Made by a program: the position numbers and the translations under genes | In this document: positions 42,194 through 51,605 of the stretch, in pieces | Layout: each line of letters opens with the position of its first letter | Position numbering within the stretch: position 1 is the stretch's first letter | Assembly: GCA_048268105.1 (NCBI GenBank) | Contig: JBLWWH010000005.1 | Location: 1 to 64,000, forward strand | DNA length: 64,000 bases | Reading direction: 5' to 3' | Source: Profundicola sp048268105 | GTDB lineage: Bacteria; Bacteroidota; Bacteroidia; Flavobacteriales; Weeksellaceae | Notes under the pieces: model-generated | Told to the model about the DNA's origin: nothing | What the model saw: the letters and a program-made list of their open reading frames with translations, nothing else | Database searches by the model: none

Positions 42194-43384
42194 TTATTCA
42201 ATTTGCGGTGGAATTCCAGTCATATCTTCATCCTCTAACCAAGAAGTAACATAGGTATCATCCTCTAACTCCAATGCCTCTTGCGTAAGTTGTAAGGGTC
42301 TAAATGGATCTATCATCACGGCTAATTCTCCCGTCTCCTTTTTACCTATACTTCGTTCCATTGCTCCTGGATGAGGTCCATGGGGAACACCTCCTGGATG
42401 TAAGGTAAAGAAACCTTTTTCAATATGATTTCTACTCATAAAATCACCATCTACATAATACAATACCTCTTCTGAATCGATATTACTGTGATTATATGGC
42501 GCAGGAACCGAATCTGGGTGATAATCATAAAGTCTAGGCACGAACGAACAAACTACAAAGTTGTGTCCTTCAAAAGTTTGATGAATAGGTGGCGGTAAAT
42601 GAATTCTACCAGTAATCGGTTCGAAGTCGTGTATACTAAATCCATATGGAAAAAAGTATCCATCCCAACCTACAACATCAAAAGGATGTGTTGCGTAATT
42701 AATATCATACAACATACCTTCTTTTTTAACCTTAACCAAGAAATCTCCTTTTTCATCGATAGGCTCTTGATAGGTTGGTAGTTTTATATCTCGTTCGCAA
42801 AAAGGTGAATGCTCTAATAACTGACCAAATTGGTTGCGGTATCTTGATGGCGTTTCAATAGGTGAATTACTCTCCAAAACCAACAACCTATTATTCTCAT
42901 CGTTAAAATGAAGTTGGTAAATCGTTCCTCTAGGAATAATTAAATAATCTCCATATTCAAACTCAATACTCCCCAACATAGTTTTCAAAACACCACTTCC
43001 CTCGTGTATGAAAAGCATCTCGTCTTGATTACCATTTTTATAGAAATAATCAGTCATCGATTTTTTAGGAGCAGACACCCCAATAGTCAAATCATTATTA
43101 AAAAACAATGTCGTTCTGCCTTCTAAGAAATCATCTTGTGGTTTAACATGAAAACCTTTTACCAAACGAGGTGTAATATTTTTTTGCACAGCAGCTTTTG
43201 GCGACACATCCCTGCCCTCGCCAACTGATTTCATTTGTGTAGGACGATGGATATGATAAAGCAAAGATGAAAAACCATGAAACCCCTCAGTTCCAAACAG
43301 TTGCTCATAATAAAACTTTCCTTCTTCGGATTTAAAAACTGTATGTCTTTTAGGTGGAATCTTACCTAATTTATGATATAGCAT
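42194..43384 (-). CDS. hmgA: Homogentisate 1,2-dioxygenase
   Basis: 396 residues, cupin fold. Recognised from the start (YHKLGKIPPKRHTVFK), the EGSGVLKTMLGSIEFEYGDYLIIPRGT cupin core and the C-terminal iron site: NIDSEEVLYYVDGDF (Glu ligand) and HPGGVPHGPHPGAMERS (His ligand). It opens the ring of homogentisate to maleylacetoacetate. It is shorter than the ~445-residue human enzyme but all active-site blocks are present. First gene of hmgA-SIMPL-hpd. The next enzymes (maleylacetoacetate isomerase, fumarylacetoacetase) are not in the window. Confidence 0.93.
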   Translation of the reverse strand: MLYHKLGKIPPKRHTVFKSEEGKFYYEQLFGTEGFHGFSSLLYHIHRPTQMKSVGEGRDVSPKAAVQKNITPRLVKGFHVKPQDDFLEGRTTLFFNNDLTIGVSAPKKSMTDYFYKNGNQDEMLFIHEGSGVLKTMLGSIEFEYGDYLIIPRGTIYQLHFNDENNRLLVLESNSPIETPSRYRNQFGQLLEHSPFCERDIKLPTYQEPIDEKGDFLVKVKKEGMLYDINYATHPFDVVGWDGYFFPYGFSIHDFEPITGRIHLPPPIHQTFEGHNFVVCSFVPRLYDYHPDSVPAPYNHSNIDSEEVLYYVDGDFMSRNHIEKGFFTLHPGGVPHGPHPGAMERSIGKKETGELAVMIDPFRPLQLTQEALELEDDTYVTSWLEDEDMTGIPPQIE

Positions 43385-43512
43385 TTTAATGTAATTTAAG
43401 TGGTCTAAAAATACAAAGAATAATGTTGAATTCTAAATAATGACACTAAAATATTCATTGAAGCTTGTAAATTTAAATCTATCAATTCATTATCTTCGTT
43501 AAAACGAATGCT

Positions 43513-44184
43513 ATGATAAAAGCTTACTTTTTAACATGTATCTGCTTTTTATTCTGTCAGGTCTCCGCCCAATCCAAAAAAGATTATAGGATTTTAACCG
43601 ATAAATTATGCGAAAGGATGCAAGTCTTGGACGATCATAACCTTAATAATTCTATTCCAGTGGTTTTTGAAGAATTAGTAATAGATTTTATTAACCAACA
43701 TCCAAAAGAAGATCCGAATAAAATCATTGCAAAAATTGCCTTGAATTTAAGCAATTCATGTGATGTTTATAAGGGGTTTCTAGAAAGTATACATTCAGCC
43801 AATTCTGGGGATGAAGAAATATATGATGTACGTCCAGCCTATCATCTTTCAGCAGAAGCCTGCACTCGATTTAAAAATGAAGAAGAATTCCATTACCCAG
43901 CTACAGGCGATAAATTTGTTAATGTTATTTTTACAGAAAAACTGTGGCAAGATTTCTTTCACGATCAAACTACAACTGTAAATCATGTAGATTGGGGCAA
44001 TGATTGTTCATTCCGATTAATTTTTATAAGAAGCGACAATGCAGAAAGGAATAAATTGATATCTCCAGGCGCAGAGTTTTATTATCAAATAATTGATGAA
44101 ACCGAAGATGCTTGGATTATGATTACAGAAATTTATGGTGCTAAATATTTAAAAGCTAAATTATACAAAGGTCCAGCGGGATAG
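43513..44184 (+). CDS. Secreted hypothetical protein, 223 residues
   Basis: Signal peptide MIKAYFLTCICFLFCQVSAQ. The mature part has a helical N-terminal half (residues ~25-100, with one cysteine at ~83) and a beta-rich C-terminal half (NVIFTEKLWQDFF, SFRLIFIRSD, AWIMITEIYGAKYLKAKLY). No known family recognised. It has its own upstream region (TATCTTCG about 20 bases before the ATG) and is followed after 61 bases by the M20 gene, so it may or may not share a transcript. Confidence 0.6.
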   Translation: MIKAYFLTCICFLFCQVSAQSKKDYRILTDKLCERMQVLDDHNLNNSIPVVFEELVIDFINQHPKEDPNKIIAKIALNLSNSCDVYKGFLESIHSANSGDEEIYDVRPAYHLSAEACTRFKNEEEFHYPATGDKFVNVIFTEKLWQDFFHDQTTTVNHVDWGNDCSFRLIFIRSDNAERNKLISPGAEFYYQIIDETEDAWIMITEIYGAKYLKAKLYKGPAG

Positions 44185-44245
44185 TTTTATCCTATTATTA
44201 AATTTAATCTTGGCATAAAAGCGAGCTTTTGATTATCTTGCTCGA

Positions 44246-45370
44246 ATGAAAAAGTTTTCGAAAATACGTAGAGAGTTTCATCAAATCGCAGAGCTTTCAG
44301 GAAAAGAATATAAGACCGCTAAAAAAGTAGTTGAAATTCTTGAAAATTATAATTGTGAAATAGTTCCCAATATTGGAAACACGGGCATTTTGGCCATTTT
44401 TGACAGTGGAAAAGAAGGTAAAACAATTAGTTTTAGAGCAGAATTAGATGCACTTCCTATTCAAGAAGTTAATGATTTCAAATATAAATCTGAGACGGAT
44501 GGTGTTTCACATAAATGTGGTCATGATGGACATCTCACTTGTCTATTAGCTTTAGGCGAAAAATTAGATAAGCAACCTCCTAGTAGTGGTAGAGTTATTT
44601 TACTTTTTCAATCTGCCGAGGAGAATGGCGAAGGCGCATATGCCATGTTTCATGATGAGAAATTTAAAGATTATCATCCTGATTTTATTTTCGCTTACCA
44701 TAATTTACCCGGTTATCCATTAAATGAAATCGTTTATAAATACGACTCATTTACGCCAGCTGTTACAAGTATTATTATAAAACTTAACGGAAAAACTTCA
44801 CATGCTGCCGAACCCGAACATGGAGATAATCCCGCCCTGGCTATGGCTAACATAATGAAAGGTAGTTTAGCAATTGCTAAAAATGATATTAACGATAAAG
44901 ATTTTTCTGTAGTCACTCCCATTTACCAAAGCTTAGGAGCCAAAGATTATGGGATTTCAGCAGGTTATGGCGAGCTCCATTTCACTTTAAGATGTTGGAC
45001 GCAAAAAGCTTTGAATGAGTTAGTAGCAAACATCCAACAGATTTCTAAAAAGGAAGCTCAGAAAGAATCTCTAGGCCTAAGCTTTGATTTCACCCAAGAT
45101 TTTCAGGCCAATGAAAACCATGATGAAGCGGTTGATATTTTAGACCATGTTATTAAAAAATATAAGTTTAATCATCAAAAAAGAGAATTTCCATTCAAAT
45201 GGGGAGAAGATTTTGGCTTATTTACACAAAACTTTAAAGGGGCAATGTTTGGTATTGGCTCTGGAGAAAATTGTCCAGCACTTCACAATCCCGACTATGA
45301 CTTCCCCGATGAATTAATTGACCATGCCTCGAATATTTTCTTTGCTATACAAAAGGAAATTTTAGATTAA
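44246..45370 (+). CDS. M20D amidohydrolase (N-acyl amino acid hydrolase type)
   Basis: 374 residues. Metal-binding residues of the M20D family are visible: C91 and H93 in KCGHDGH, E125-E126 in QSAEENGEG, H152 in AYHNLPG and a C-terminal His in ALHNPDYDF. The bacterial exopeptidase dimerisation domain is at ~170-280. Members hydrolyse N-acyl amino acids, indole-acetyl conjugates or dipeptides. No signal peptide, so cytoplasmic. It lies 20 bases before alr in the same direction, suggesting a joint transcript. Confidence 0.87.
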   Translation: MKKFSKIRREFHQIAELSGKEYKTAKKVVEILENYNCEIVPNIGNTGILAIFDSGKEGKTISFRAELDALPIQEVNDFKYKSETDGVSHKCGHDGHLTCLLALGEKLDKQPPSSGRVILLFQSAEENGEGAYAMFHDEKFKDYHPDFIFAYHNLPGYPLNEIVYKYDSFTPAVTSIIIKLNGKTSHAAEPEHGDNPALAMANIMKGSLAIAKNDINDKDFSVVTPIYQSLGAKDYGISAGYGELHFTLRCWTQKALNELVANIQQISKKEAQKESLGLSFDFTQDFQANENHDEAVDILDHVIKKYKFNHQKREFPFKWGEDFGLFTQNFKGAMFGIGSGENCPALHNPDYDFPDELIDHASNIFFAIQKEILD

Positions 45371-45390
45371 TCTAAATTTAAAATTCATTT

Positions 45391-46542
45391 ATGCATCCAT
45401 CTACCTATATAGAAATCAGTAAATCTGCTTTTAAACAAAACTATGATTTCATTCAATCTATTCTTCTACCCAATGTTAAGTTTTCATCGGTCATTAAGGG
45501 CAATGCTTATGGACATGGTATTGAGGTAATAGTTCCTGTTTTGGAGGAGATTGGCGTGAATCATTTTTCTGTTTTTAATGGCGACGAAGCCTTCCGTGTA
45601 AAGCAAGTATGTAGTTCAGATACCGAAATTATGGTCATGGGTATGCTAACCGAAGATCAACTGGAATGGGTAATTGAAAAAGAAATTGAATTTTACATTT
45701 TTGATATTCATCGTTTAGAAAGAACCATTAAGATTTGTAAAGAATTAAATAAAAAAGCCAAGGTTCATTTTGAGATAGAAACCGGAATGAACCGAACAGG
45801 TTTGTCTAAAGACGATTTGAATATTGCTGTTGAAATTTTGAAAAACAATGAAGAATATCTCGAGCTTTATGGGCTATGCACGCATTTAGCTGGCGCAGAA
45901 AGCATAGCTAATTATTATCGCATTAAAAATCAGTTAATTAATTACAAAAAAACACTTAAACGCCTCAATTTAATTGATATTAAACCTAAATATAGACACG
46001 TATCCTGTTCTGCTGGTACCATAAGGTTTCCAGAAACTCAGCTTGATATGGTTCGAGTGGGAATTATGCAATATGGTTTTTTTCCGACCAACGAGGTAAT
46101 GATAAATTATCTTACACAACATAAAGAAGTCGATGATCCATTACGTCGTGGCCTAACTTGGAAAAGTCAGGTAATGAGCGTAAAAGAGGTTGCAACAGGA
46201 GAGTTTATTGGTTATGGAACTGCCTATTTTGCTAGTAAGGATATGAAAATTGCCACGATCCCCATTGGTTATGGTTATGGATTTGCTCGAGCACTCACCA
46301 ATCAAGGTAAAGTATTAATTAATGGTGAATACGCACAAGTGGTTGGTATTGTCAACATGAATATTATCTCCGTCGACATCACAGATATTGAGGATGTTTT
46401 AGTGGGAGATCAAGTTACTATCATCGGCCGCGATGGCGATAAAGATATTAGCGTTTCATCATTTAGTGATATTAGTAATCAAGTGAACTATGAATTACTT
46501 ACGCGATTACCCAATGACATTCCACGAGTTGTGGTGGATTAA
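45391..46542 (+). CDS. alr: Alanine racemase
   Basis: 383 residues. The PLP lysine is K36 in SVIKGNAYGHG; residues ~130-145 (HFEIETGMNRTGL) and ~210 (RVGIMQYGFFP) are typical, and the second base tyrosine is in IGYGTAYFAS (~272). One variation: the usual CMDQ-like loop reads VNMNIISVD. It interconverts L- and D-alanine for peptidoglycan synthesis. In many Bacteroidetes Alr is fused to a MurF-like domain; here it stands alone. The upstream M20 amidohydrolase may supply or process related amino acids, but this is speculation. Confidence 0.9.
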   Translation: MHPSTYIEISKSAFKQNYDFIQSILLPNVKFSSVIKGNAYGHGIEVIVPVLEEIGVNHFSVFNGDEAFRVKQVCSSDTEIMVMGMLTEDQLEWVIEKEIEFYIFDIHRLERTIKICKELNKKAKVHFEIETGMNRTGLSKDDLNIAVEILKNNEEYLELYGLCTHLAGAESIANYYRIKNQLINYKKTLKRLNLIDIKPKYRHVSCSAGTIRFPETQLDMVRVGIMQYGFFPTNEVMINYLTQHKEVDDPLRRGLTWKSQVMSVKEVATGEFIGYGTAYFASKDMKIATIPIGYGYGFARALTNQGKVLINGEYAQVVGIVNMNIISVDITDIEDVLVGDQVTIIGRDGDKDISVSSFSDISNQVNYELLTRLPNDIPRVVVD

Positions 46543-46603
46543 ATATTTTTGCTAATTGAATAATATGGATGAAAGAGGTTTAAAAAATGAAAACCTATGA
46601 TTG

Positions 46604-48190
46604 TTATTGTTGAGAGATTAATTCTGTATCCGTCGACATCACTTCATCTACAATAAAAATGTCTCTCCAAACATAAGGACGCTCATCAACACGCCAGACA
46701 AAATCCGGCAATTTGCGTTGATCTTCGGGTAGTTTACTAGGCGGATAAACTCTTGATTCAGCGTTAATTCTACAGGCTAAGACATTGATTTCTCTTTCCT
46801 CGAAATCGGCTTCCACAATTCCACAATCCGATCGGTTGATACCTATTAACTCTTTCACAGGTGGCACATTAGAATTGGTATTATCCTTTTTCTCCTCCTC
46901 CATATAGAGCAAGGTTTGAGAATTACCTTCACCTTGAACCCAATCTAATTGTTCATTAACAAAAAGCCCTAGCATTTCGCGACTTTTCATTTGATGAAAT
47001 TGAGTTTCTGTAATCGAATCGGTTTTAGAAATTGCAAATGCATTTTGTTTTACTTTCATAGAATCAAGCCGTTCTGCAATGGTATTGATATAGACTGAAA
47101 TCGTGTCTCCAGTAATTTGTCGATAACCACTCCAAACAACAGGTTTTCTAAAAAATCTCATAACACCTTTGTCTTCAGCAAAGGAAATTGAGTCTGCTTT
47201 TCCCTGAAGATTACTTTTAAAGAATTTAGCTTTGTGATAAGCTCTTATTAAGTTTTTGTCATTTCGTTTGGTAGACATCAAAGTATCCGCATGTAAATAA
47301 AGAGAATCTTTTTCAAACGCTCGCACAGCATAAGCTTTCTGTGTAACATAACCCGAATCTTGTTGTTGGAAATATTCTCCAAAACCACCACGAATAAATT
47401 GTTTTTCTTCGGGGTTATCAATTAAAACATCACCTGTTCCTTTTCCATATCCTGTGGTCTGACTAAAATAAATATTATCAGCTGTTAATACCGTTCCATC
47501 CATGTGAACAGAAGAACGATTTTCTAAAAAAGCTTCCTTTTTATTTAAGTAATATTTGCCTTTTGTGGTTCTAATAAATTGATTAGGATTCTTGCGATTT
47601 TGAATATACGTATCATCAAAAAACTCCATATAATCACCATCGGCATAGTGACGAATATTCTTACTTTCTATGTAATAATCCTTATTAACAATGCGAACAT
47701 CCTTGTCGAATTTAATACTTTTTGTCACCAAGTCATAAACTCCTTCTTGACTTGTAATCGTCTCATTATTAGAAACAATCGTTCCACCTGTATTAAAATA
47801 AGCCTTCTGAGTATTTCTATTATACTCCAATTTGTCTGTGTATAAAGTTTGCTCTGAGTCTCTTAAAACAACATCACCTGTAGCTTTAGCTATTTTTGTA
47901 TTTCCATTGTATTCCAAAGCATCAGAAGCAAGGTGATTTTCTTGCATATCTAATTCGACATTAGAAAATGCCCTAAAATAATTTTCCAACTCATAATAAA
48001 CCACACTATCCGCTCTAAGAATTGCGCCATCGTGCTCCAATATCACTTTTCCTGATAAGAGAAGATTTCCGTCGTATTTACCTGGAATCTTTTGTATTCT
48101 GTTGGAATGGATTTGCTTAATCTTCTTTGGTTTATTTTGTGCTAAAGCCATCAGCGGCAATAACATTAAAACCCAGAAAAATTTAAACAT
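46604..48190 (-). CDS. OstA-like lipopolysaccharide transport protein
   Basis: 528 residues from the ATG at 48190, which opens a signal peptide (MFKFFWVLMLLPLMALAQ); a start 21 bases upstream is less likely. Two OstA/LptA-type beta-jellyroll regions are seen (residues ~30-180 and ~190-330), made of repeats such as ADSVVYYELENYFRAFSNVEL and GDYMEFFDDTYIQN. LptA/LptD-family proteins carry lipopolysaccharide across the periplasm; this long form is typical of Bacteroidetes. The start codon overlaps the last codons of fur by 8 bases, so it is translationally coupled in a rel-fur-ostA unit. Confidence 0.85.
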   Translation of the reverse strand: MFKFFWVLMLLPLMALAQNKPKKIKQIHSNRIQKIPGKYDGNLLLSGKVILEHDGAILRADSVVYYELENYFRAFSNVELDMQENHLASDALEYNGNTKIAKATGDVVLRDSEQTLYTDKLEYNRNTQKAYFNTGGTIVSNNETITSQEGVYDLVTKSIKFDKDVRIVNKDYYIESKNIRHYADGDYMEFFDDTYIQNRKNPNQFIRTTKGKYYLNKKEAFLENRSSVHMDGTVLTADNIYFSQTTGYGKGTGDVLIDNPEEKQFIRGGFGEYFQQQDSGYVTQKAYAVRAFEKDSLYLHADTLMSTKRNDKNLIRAYHKAKFFKSNLQGKADSISFAEDKGVMRFFRKPVVWSGYRQITGDTISVYINTIAERLDSMKVKQNAFAISKTDSITETQFHQMKSREMLGLFVNEQLDWVQGEGNSQTLLYMEEEKKDNTNSNVPPVKELIGINRSDCGIVEADFEEREINVLACRINAESRVYPPSKLPEDQRKLPDFVWRVDERPYVWRDIFIVDEVMSTDTELISQQ

Positions 48191-48659
48191 TTTTAGGTTT
48201 TCTTGTACCATAAAAATACAACGAATGTTTTTCTATTTTAATATCAAATACTTCCTCAATCGTATCCTTAATGGTCTGGATTCTTGGATCACAAAACTCT
48301 AGTACTTCACCCGTGTCAGTTAGCAGAATATGATCATGTTGTTTGTCAAAATAAGATTTCTCAAAATGTGCCTGATTATCACCAAACTGATGTTTTCTCA
48401 CCAATTTAGCATCTAATAAAAGCTCAATCGTATTATATAAAGTGGCACGACTCACACGATATTTCTTGTCTTTCATTCTCATGTAAAGCTCATCGATATC
48501 GAAATGATCATTAATTCGATAAATTTCTTCTAAAATCGCATAACGCTCTGGCGTTTTACGGTGTTTATGCTCATCAAGAAAGTTGGTTAAAACTTCCCTA
48601 ACTATTAAAACTTGATCGTCAATTGTTACTCTACCTAATTCTTTGCTATCCATGTTCAA
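48183..48659 (-). CDS. Fur family metal-responsive repressor
   Basis: 158 residues. Winged-helix DNA-binding part at ~30-95 (TPERYAILEEIYR, RVSRATLYNTIELLLDAKLV), followed by the dimerisation domain with metal ligands in AHFEKSYFDKQHDH and EFCDP. The structural zinc CxxC motif of E. coli Fur, normally just after the HDH segment, is absent (LLTDTGEV instead), as in several Bacteroidetes members. It is a cytoplasmic repressor; whether it senses iron, zinc or peroxide is not clear from sequence. It lies 30 bases after rel. Confidence 0.9.
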   Translation of the reverse strand: MNMDSKELGRVTIDDQVLIVREVLTNFLDEHKHRKTPERYAILEEIYRINDHFDIDELYMRMKDKKYRVSRATLYNTIELLLDAKLVRKHQFGDNQAHFEKSYFDKQHDHILLTDTGEVLEFCDPRIQTIKDTIEEVFDIKIEKHSLYFYGTRKPKNV

Positions 48660-48689
48660 CCTTGAATTGACAAAAATACAAAATTATGT

Positions 48690-50903
48690 TCAATCTTGTT
48701 TTCTACTAATTTTTGTCACACCTTCTACATTCTTTAATCTTTGAATTACACTATCCAAATGCGATTTATTCGCCACCGAAACCAAAATATGTCCATTAAA
48801 AATACCATCTTCTGAAGAAAAATTAATACTCTTCATGTCTATATTCAAGTTATTCGACAGAACATCGGTAATATCTTTCACCAGCCCCATTCTATCAATC
48901 CCCTTAATAATGATTTCTGATCTAAAGGTAATTTGAGATGAGTCTACCCATTTAGCCTTTTGGACTCTATAAGCGTAGTTGGCTTGCAACTCGATAGCAT
49001 TTGGACATGTTATTTTATGAACTTTTATACCGCGATTTACAGTTACAAAACCAAATACTTTATCTCCAGGAATTGGATTACAGCAATTAGCCAAAGTATA
49101 ATCAAGTTTCTTTTCTTCGTCACCAAATACGATTAAGTCCAATTTTCCACTTGGAGGCATTACATATTCTTCCTTTGACTTTCCTATGGATTTGGAGCGA
49201 AAACGATTGATAAAACCTACCACTCCAGAGTTTTTTTCAGCAAAACGTTTAATGTCAGCATTACTAATTTTCCCCGTAAGCACATGGTAAAATAAATCCT
49301 GTGAAGTTCTTTCATTAAAGAAGCTCACCATGTTGTTAATCGTTTTCTCGTTGGCTGTTAACCTTAAGTGTCTTAATTTACGCTCTAAAATTTCCTTACC
49401 TTCCTCTGCAGATTGTCTTTTCTCTGCATTCAACGCAGCTTTTATTTTTGACTTTGCACGCGAAGTTGTCACATAATCCAACCAATCCACTTTGGGCTGT
49501 TGATTTTTTGAAGTGATAATTTCTACCTGATCACCACTTTTCAATTCATGGCTCAGTGGATATAATTTCCCATTCACCTTGGCTCCTAAACAGGTGTCTC
49601 CAATATTGGTATGAATAGCATAAGCAAAGTCTAAAGAAGAGGCTCCTCTCGGCAATGATATCAGTTCACCCATGGGCGTAAACACATAAATCTCTTTGGT
49701 GTACAGATTAAGCTTAAAATTATCGATAAACTCTGTGGTATCCTGAATATCTTGGTTATCCAGAATCTCTCTCACCTGCGAGATCCATTCATCTACTTTT
49801 GAATCTTCAACTTTGTAATTTTCTTTATATTTATAATGAGCTGCGATACCTTTTTCGGCTATTTCGTCCATACGTTCCGAACGAATCTGCACCTCTACCC
49901 ACTTACCATCATCTCCCATCACAGTTATGTGTAGCGACTCATAACCAGTAGGTTTTGGCTGGGTAATCCAATCCCTCAGGCGAGATGGATTGGGTTTGTA
50001 AATATCCGTTACAATCGAATAAATTTTCCAGGCAATAAATTTCTCATTTTTCCTATCAGAGCGATAAATAATACGAATCGCAAATTTGTCATAAACCTGG
50101 TCGAAGTTCACTCCTTGCGTTTGCATTTTTCGATTAATAGAGTGAATAGACTTAGAACGACCTTTAATTTGATATTCTAATCCTTCTTCATCCAACCTAT
50201 CGGAAATAGAATCACTAAATTTTTGAATATACTTTTTTCTATCCTCAGCAGATTCTCTTAATTTATTTTTAATTTCCGTATAATTCTCTGGCTGGGTATA
50301 TTTTAAACTTAAATCTTCTAATTCACTTTTGATATTATATAAGCCCATTCTGTGCGCCAAGGGTGCATAAATAAAGACGGTCTCTGATGCAATTTTTAGC
50401 TGCTTGTGCTGTGGCATAGCATCCAAAGTTCGCATGTTATGTAAGCGGTCAGCAATCTTAATCAAAATAACCCTAACGTCTTCTGATAAAGTTAAAAGCA
50501 ACTTCCTAAAGTTCTCAGACTGAATAGATAACTCTTGGTTATTTAAAACAGAAATTTTAGTTAAACCGTCAATGATTTTGGCTATTTTCTTACCAAACAT
50601 TGCTTCCATATCCTCTAGGGTATAATCGGTATCCTCAACTACATCATGCATAAGCGCAGCGGCAATACTGGTAGCTCCCAAACCAATTTCATCTGCAATA
50701 ATTTTAGCCACAGCTATTGGATGATAGATATAAGGTTCACCAGATTTTCTACGTTGATGTTGATGTGCATCTACCGCCAAATCAAATGCCCTACGAATTA
50801 ATTTTTTGTCTTCTTCGTTTAGGTTTCGATAGGTGTTTAATAACAAATCTCTATACCTTCTCGCTATTTCTGCGTTTTCTTGCTTAATTTGTTCCTCCGT
50901 CAT
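48690..50903 (-). CDS. Bifunctional (p)ppGpp synthetase/hydrolase (RelA/SpoT)
   Basis: 737 residues. HD hydrolase domain ~40-195 with intact metal residues (H61 in YIYHPIAVA, H86-D87 in LMHDVVED); synthetase domain ~235-370 (RSKSIHSINRKM, YDKFAIRI, KPTGYESLHITV, EVQIRSERMDEIAEKG); TGS domain ~395-455 (VFTPMGELISLPRGASSLDFAY); zinc-finger region with CCNPIPGD at ~610; ACT domain ~665-735. Because both enzymatic domains look intact, it should make and degrade the alarmone. It heads the rel-fur-ostA set and has a TAGTTTTG element upstream. Confidence 0.95.
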   Translation of the reverse strand: MTEEQIKQENAEIARRYRDLLLNTYRNLNEEDKKLIRRAFDLAVDAHQHQRRKSGEPYIYHPIAVAKIIADEIGLGATSIAAALMHDVVEDTDYTLEDMEAMFGKKIAKIIDGLTKISVLNNQELSIQSENFRKLLLTLSEDVRVILIKIADRLHNMRTLDAMPQHKQLKIASETVFIYAPLAHRMGLYNIKSELEDLSLKYTQPENYTEIKNKLRESAEDRKKYIQKFSDSISDRLDEEGLEYQIKGRSKSIHSINRKMQTQGVNFDQVYDKFAIRIIYRSDRKNEKFIAWKIYSIVTDIYKPNPSRLRDWITQPKPTGYESLHITVMGDDGKWVEVQIRSERMDEIAEKGIAAHYKYKENYKVEDSKVDEWISQVREILDNQDIQDTTEFIDNFKLNLYTKEIYVFTPMGELISLPRGASSLDFAYAIHTNIGDTCLGAKVNGKLYPLSHELKSGDQVEIITSKNQQPKVDWLDYVTTSRAKSKIKAALNAEKRQSAEEGKEILERKLRHLRLTANEKTINNMVSFFNERTSQDLFYHVLTGKISNADIKRFAEKNSGVVGFINRFRSKSIGKSKEEYVMPPSGKLDLIVFGDEEKKLDYTLANCCNPIPGDKVFGFVTVNRGIKVHKITCPNAIELQANYAYRVQKAKWVDSSQITFRSEIIIKGIDRMGLVKDITDVLSNNLNIDMKSINFSSEDGIFNGHILVSVANKSHLDSVIQRLKNVEGVTKISRKQD

Positions 50904-50922
50904 AAAAAGATAATATTTGCCT

Positions 50923-50930
50923 CAAAACTA
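50923..50930 (-). promoter_or_regulatory. -7 element for rel
   Basis: Minus strand TAGTTTTG, an exact TAnnTTTG match, 19 bases before the rel start. No good -33 TTG. Confidence 0.45.
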
Positions 50931-51046
50931 TTTAGTACTAGGGTAAATTTACATTATTTAAATTAAACCTGAGAAGTATAAATCAAGGATTCTTCCTATG
51001 GATAATGATTTTAATGTTTTAAGTTAATATCCATCGAGATCTTTTT

Positions 51047-51066
51047 TAAATTTGGTCTTATCTTTG
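51047..51066 (+). promoter_or_regulatory. Two -7 elements before the small barrel gene
   Basis: TAAATTTG (51047-51054) and TATCTTTG (51059-51066) both fit TAnnTTTG. The second lies 14 bases before the ATG, the first 26. Confidence 0.45.
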
Positions 51067-51080
51067 TGTAAAATATAGCT

Positions 51081-51602
51081 ATGAAAAAAATACTTACTTT
51101 AGTTGTTTTAGTGGCAACAATTCAATTCTGTTTTTCACAGATCTCCGTAGGTTCTAACGTTACCGAAGGGAAGTGGCGTGTTGGTGGTGGTTTAGGGTTA
51201 AACTTTGGTAACAACGGTTATTTTGGTTTAAACATAGCTCCATCTGCTGGTTATATGATTACTCCAAAATTAGAAGCAGGTGTTTCTGCTGGTTATCAAT
51301 ATAGTAAGAGTGATTATTATAAATCCAACTTATTTTCGGGAGGCCCCTACTTGAACTATCATGTTTTTGATGGTTTATTTGCTCGTGGTCATTTCGAACA
51401 TTTTACTGGAAACCAAAAAATACTATCAAATAACCATGAGTTTAGCATAGACGAAAGTGCGCTATGGCTAGGTGGAGGTTATTCTACCCCAGGACGTGTT
51501 CGTTTTCAAGCAGGTATTATGTATAATGTGTTGCATGATAAAGATGATAGTGTCTTTAGCAGTCCCATTCGTCCATTCGGTGGTGTAGCTTTATCTCTAT
51601 AG
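51081..51602 (+). CDS. Small outer-membrane beta-barrel protein
   Basis: 173 residues with a signal peptide ending CFSQ (residue ~19). The mature chain is made of alternating strands (KWRVGGGLGLNFGNN, GLNIAPSAGYMIT, LEAGVSAGYQYS, GGPYLNYHVF, RFQAGIMYNVL) and ends in a hydrophobic residue (GGVALSL), the pattern of an 8-stranded OmpA/OmpW-size barrel. Function unknown. The TerC gene starts 3 bases after its stop, so the two are co-transcribed, with dfr as the third gene. Confidence 0.75.
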   Translation: MKKILTLVVLVATIQFCFSQISVGSNVTEGKWRVGGGLGLNFGNNGYFGLNIAPSAGYMITPKLEAGVSAGYQYSKSDYYKSNLFSGGPYLNYHVFDGLFARGHFEHFTGNQKILSNNHEFSIDESALWLGGGYSTPGRVRFQAGIMYNVLHDKDDSVFSSPIRPFGGVALSL

Positions 51603-51605
51603 TAT

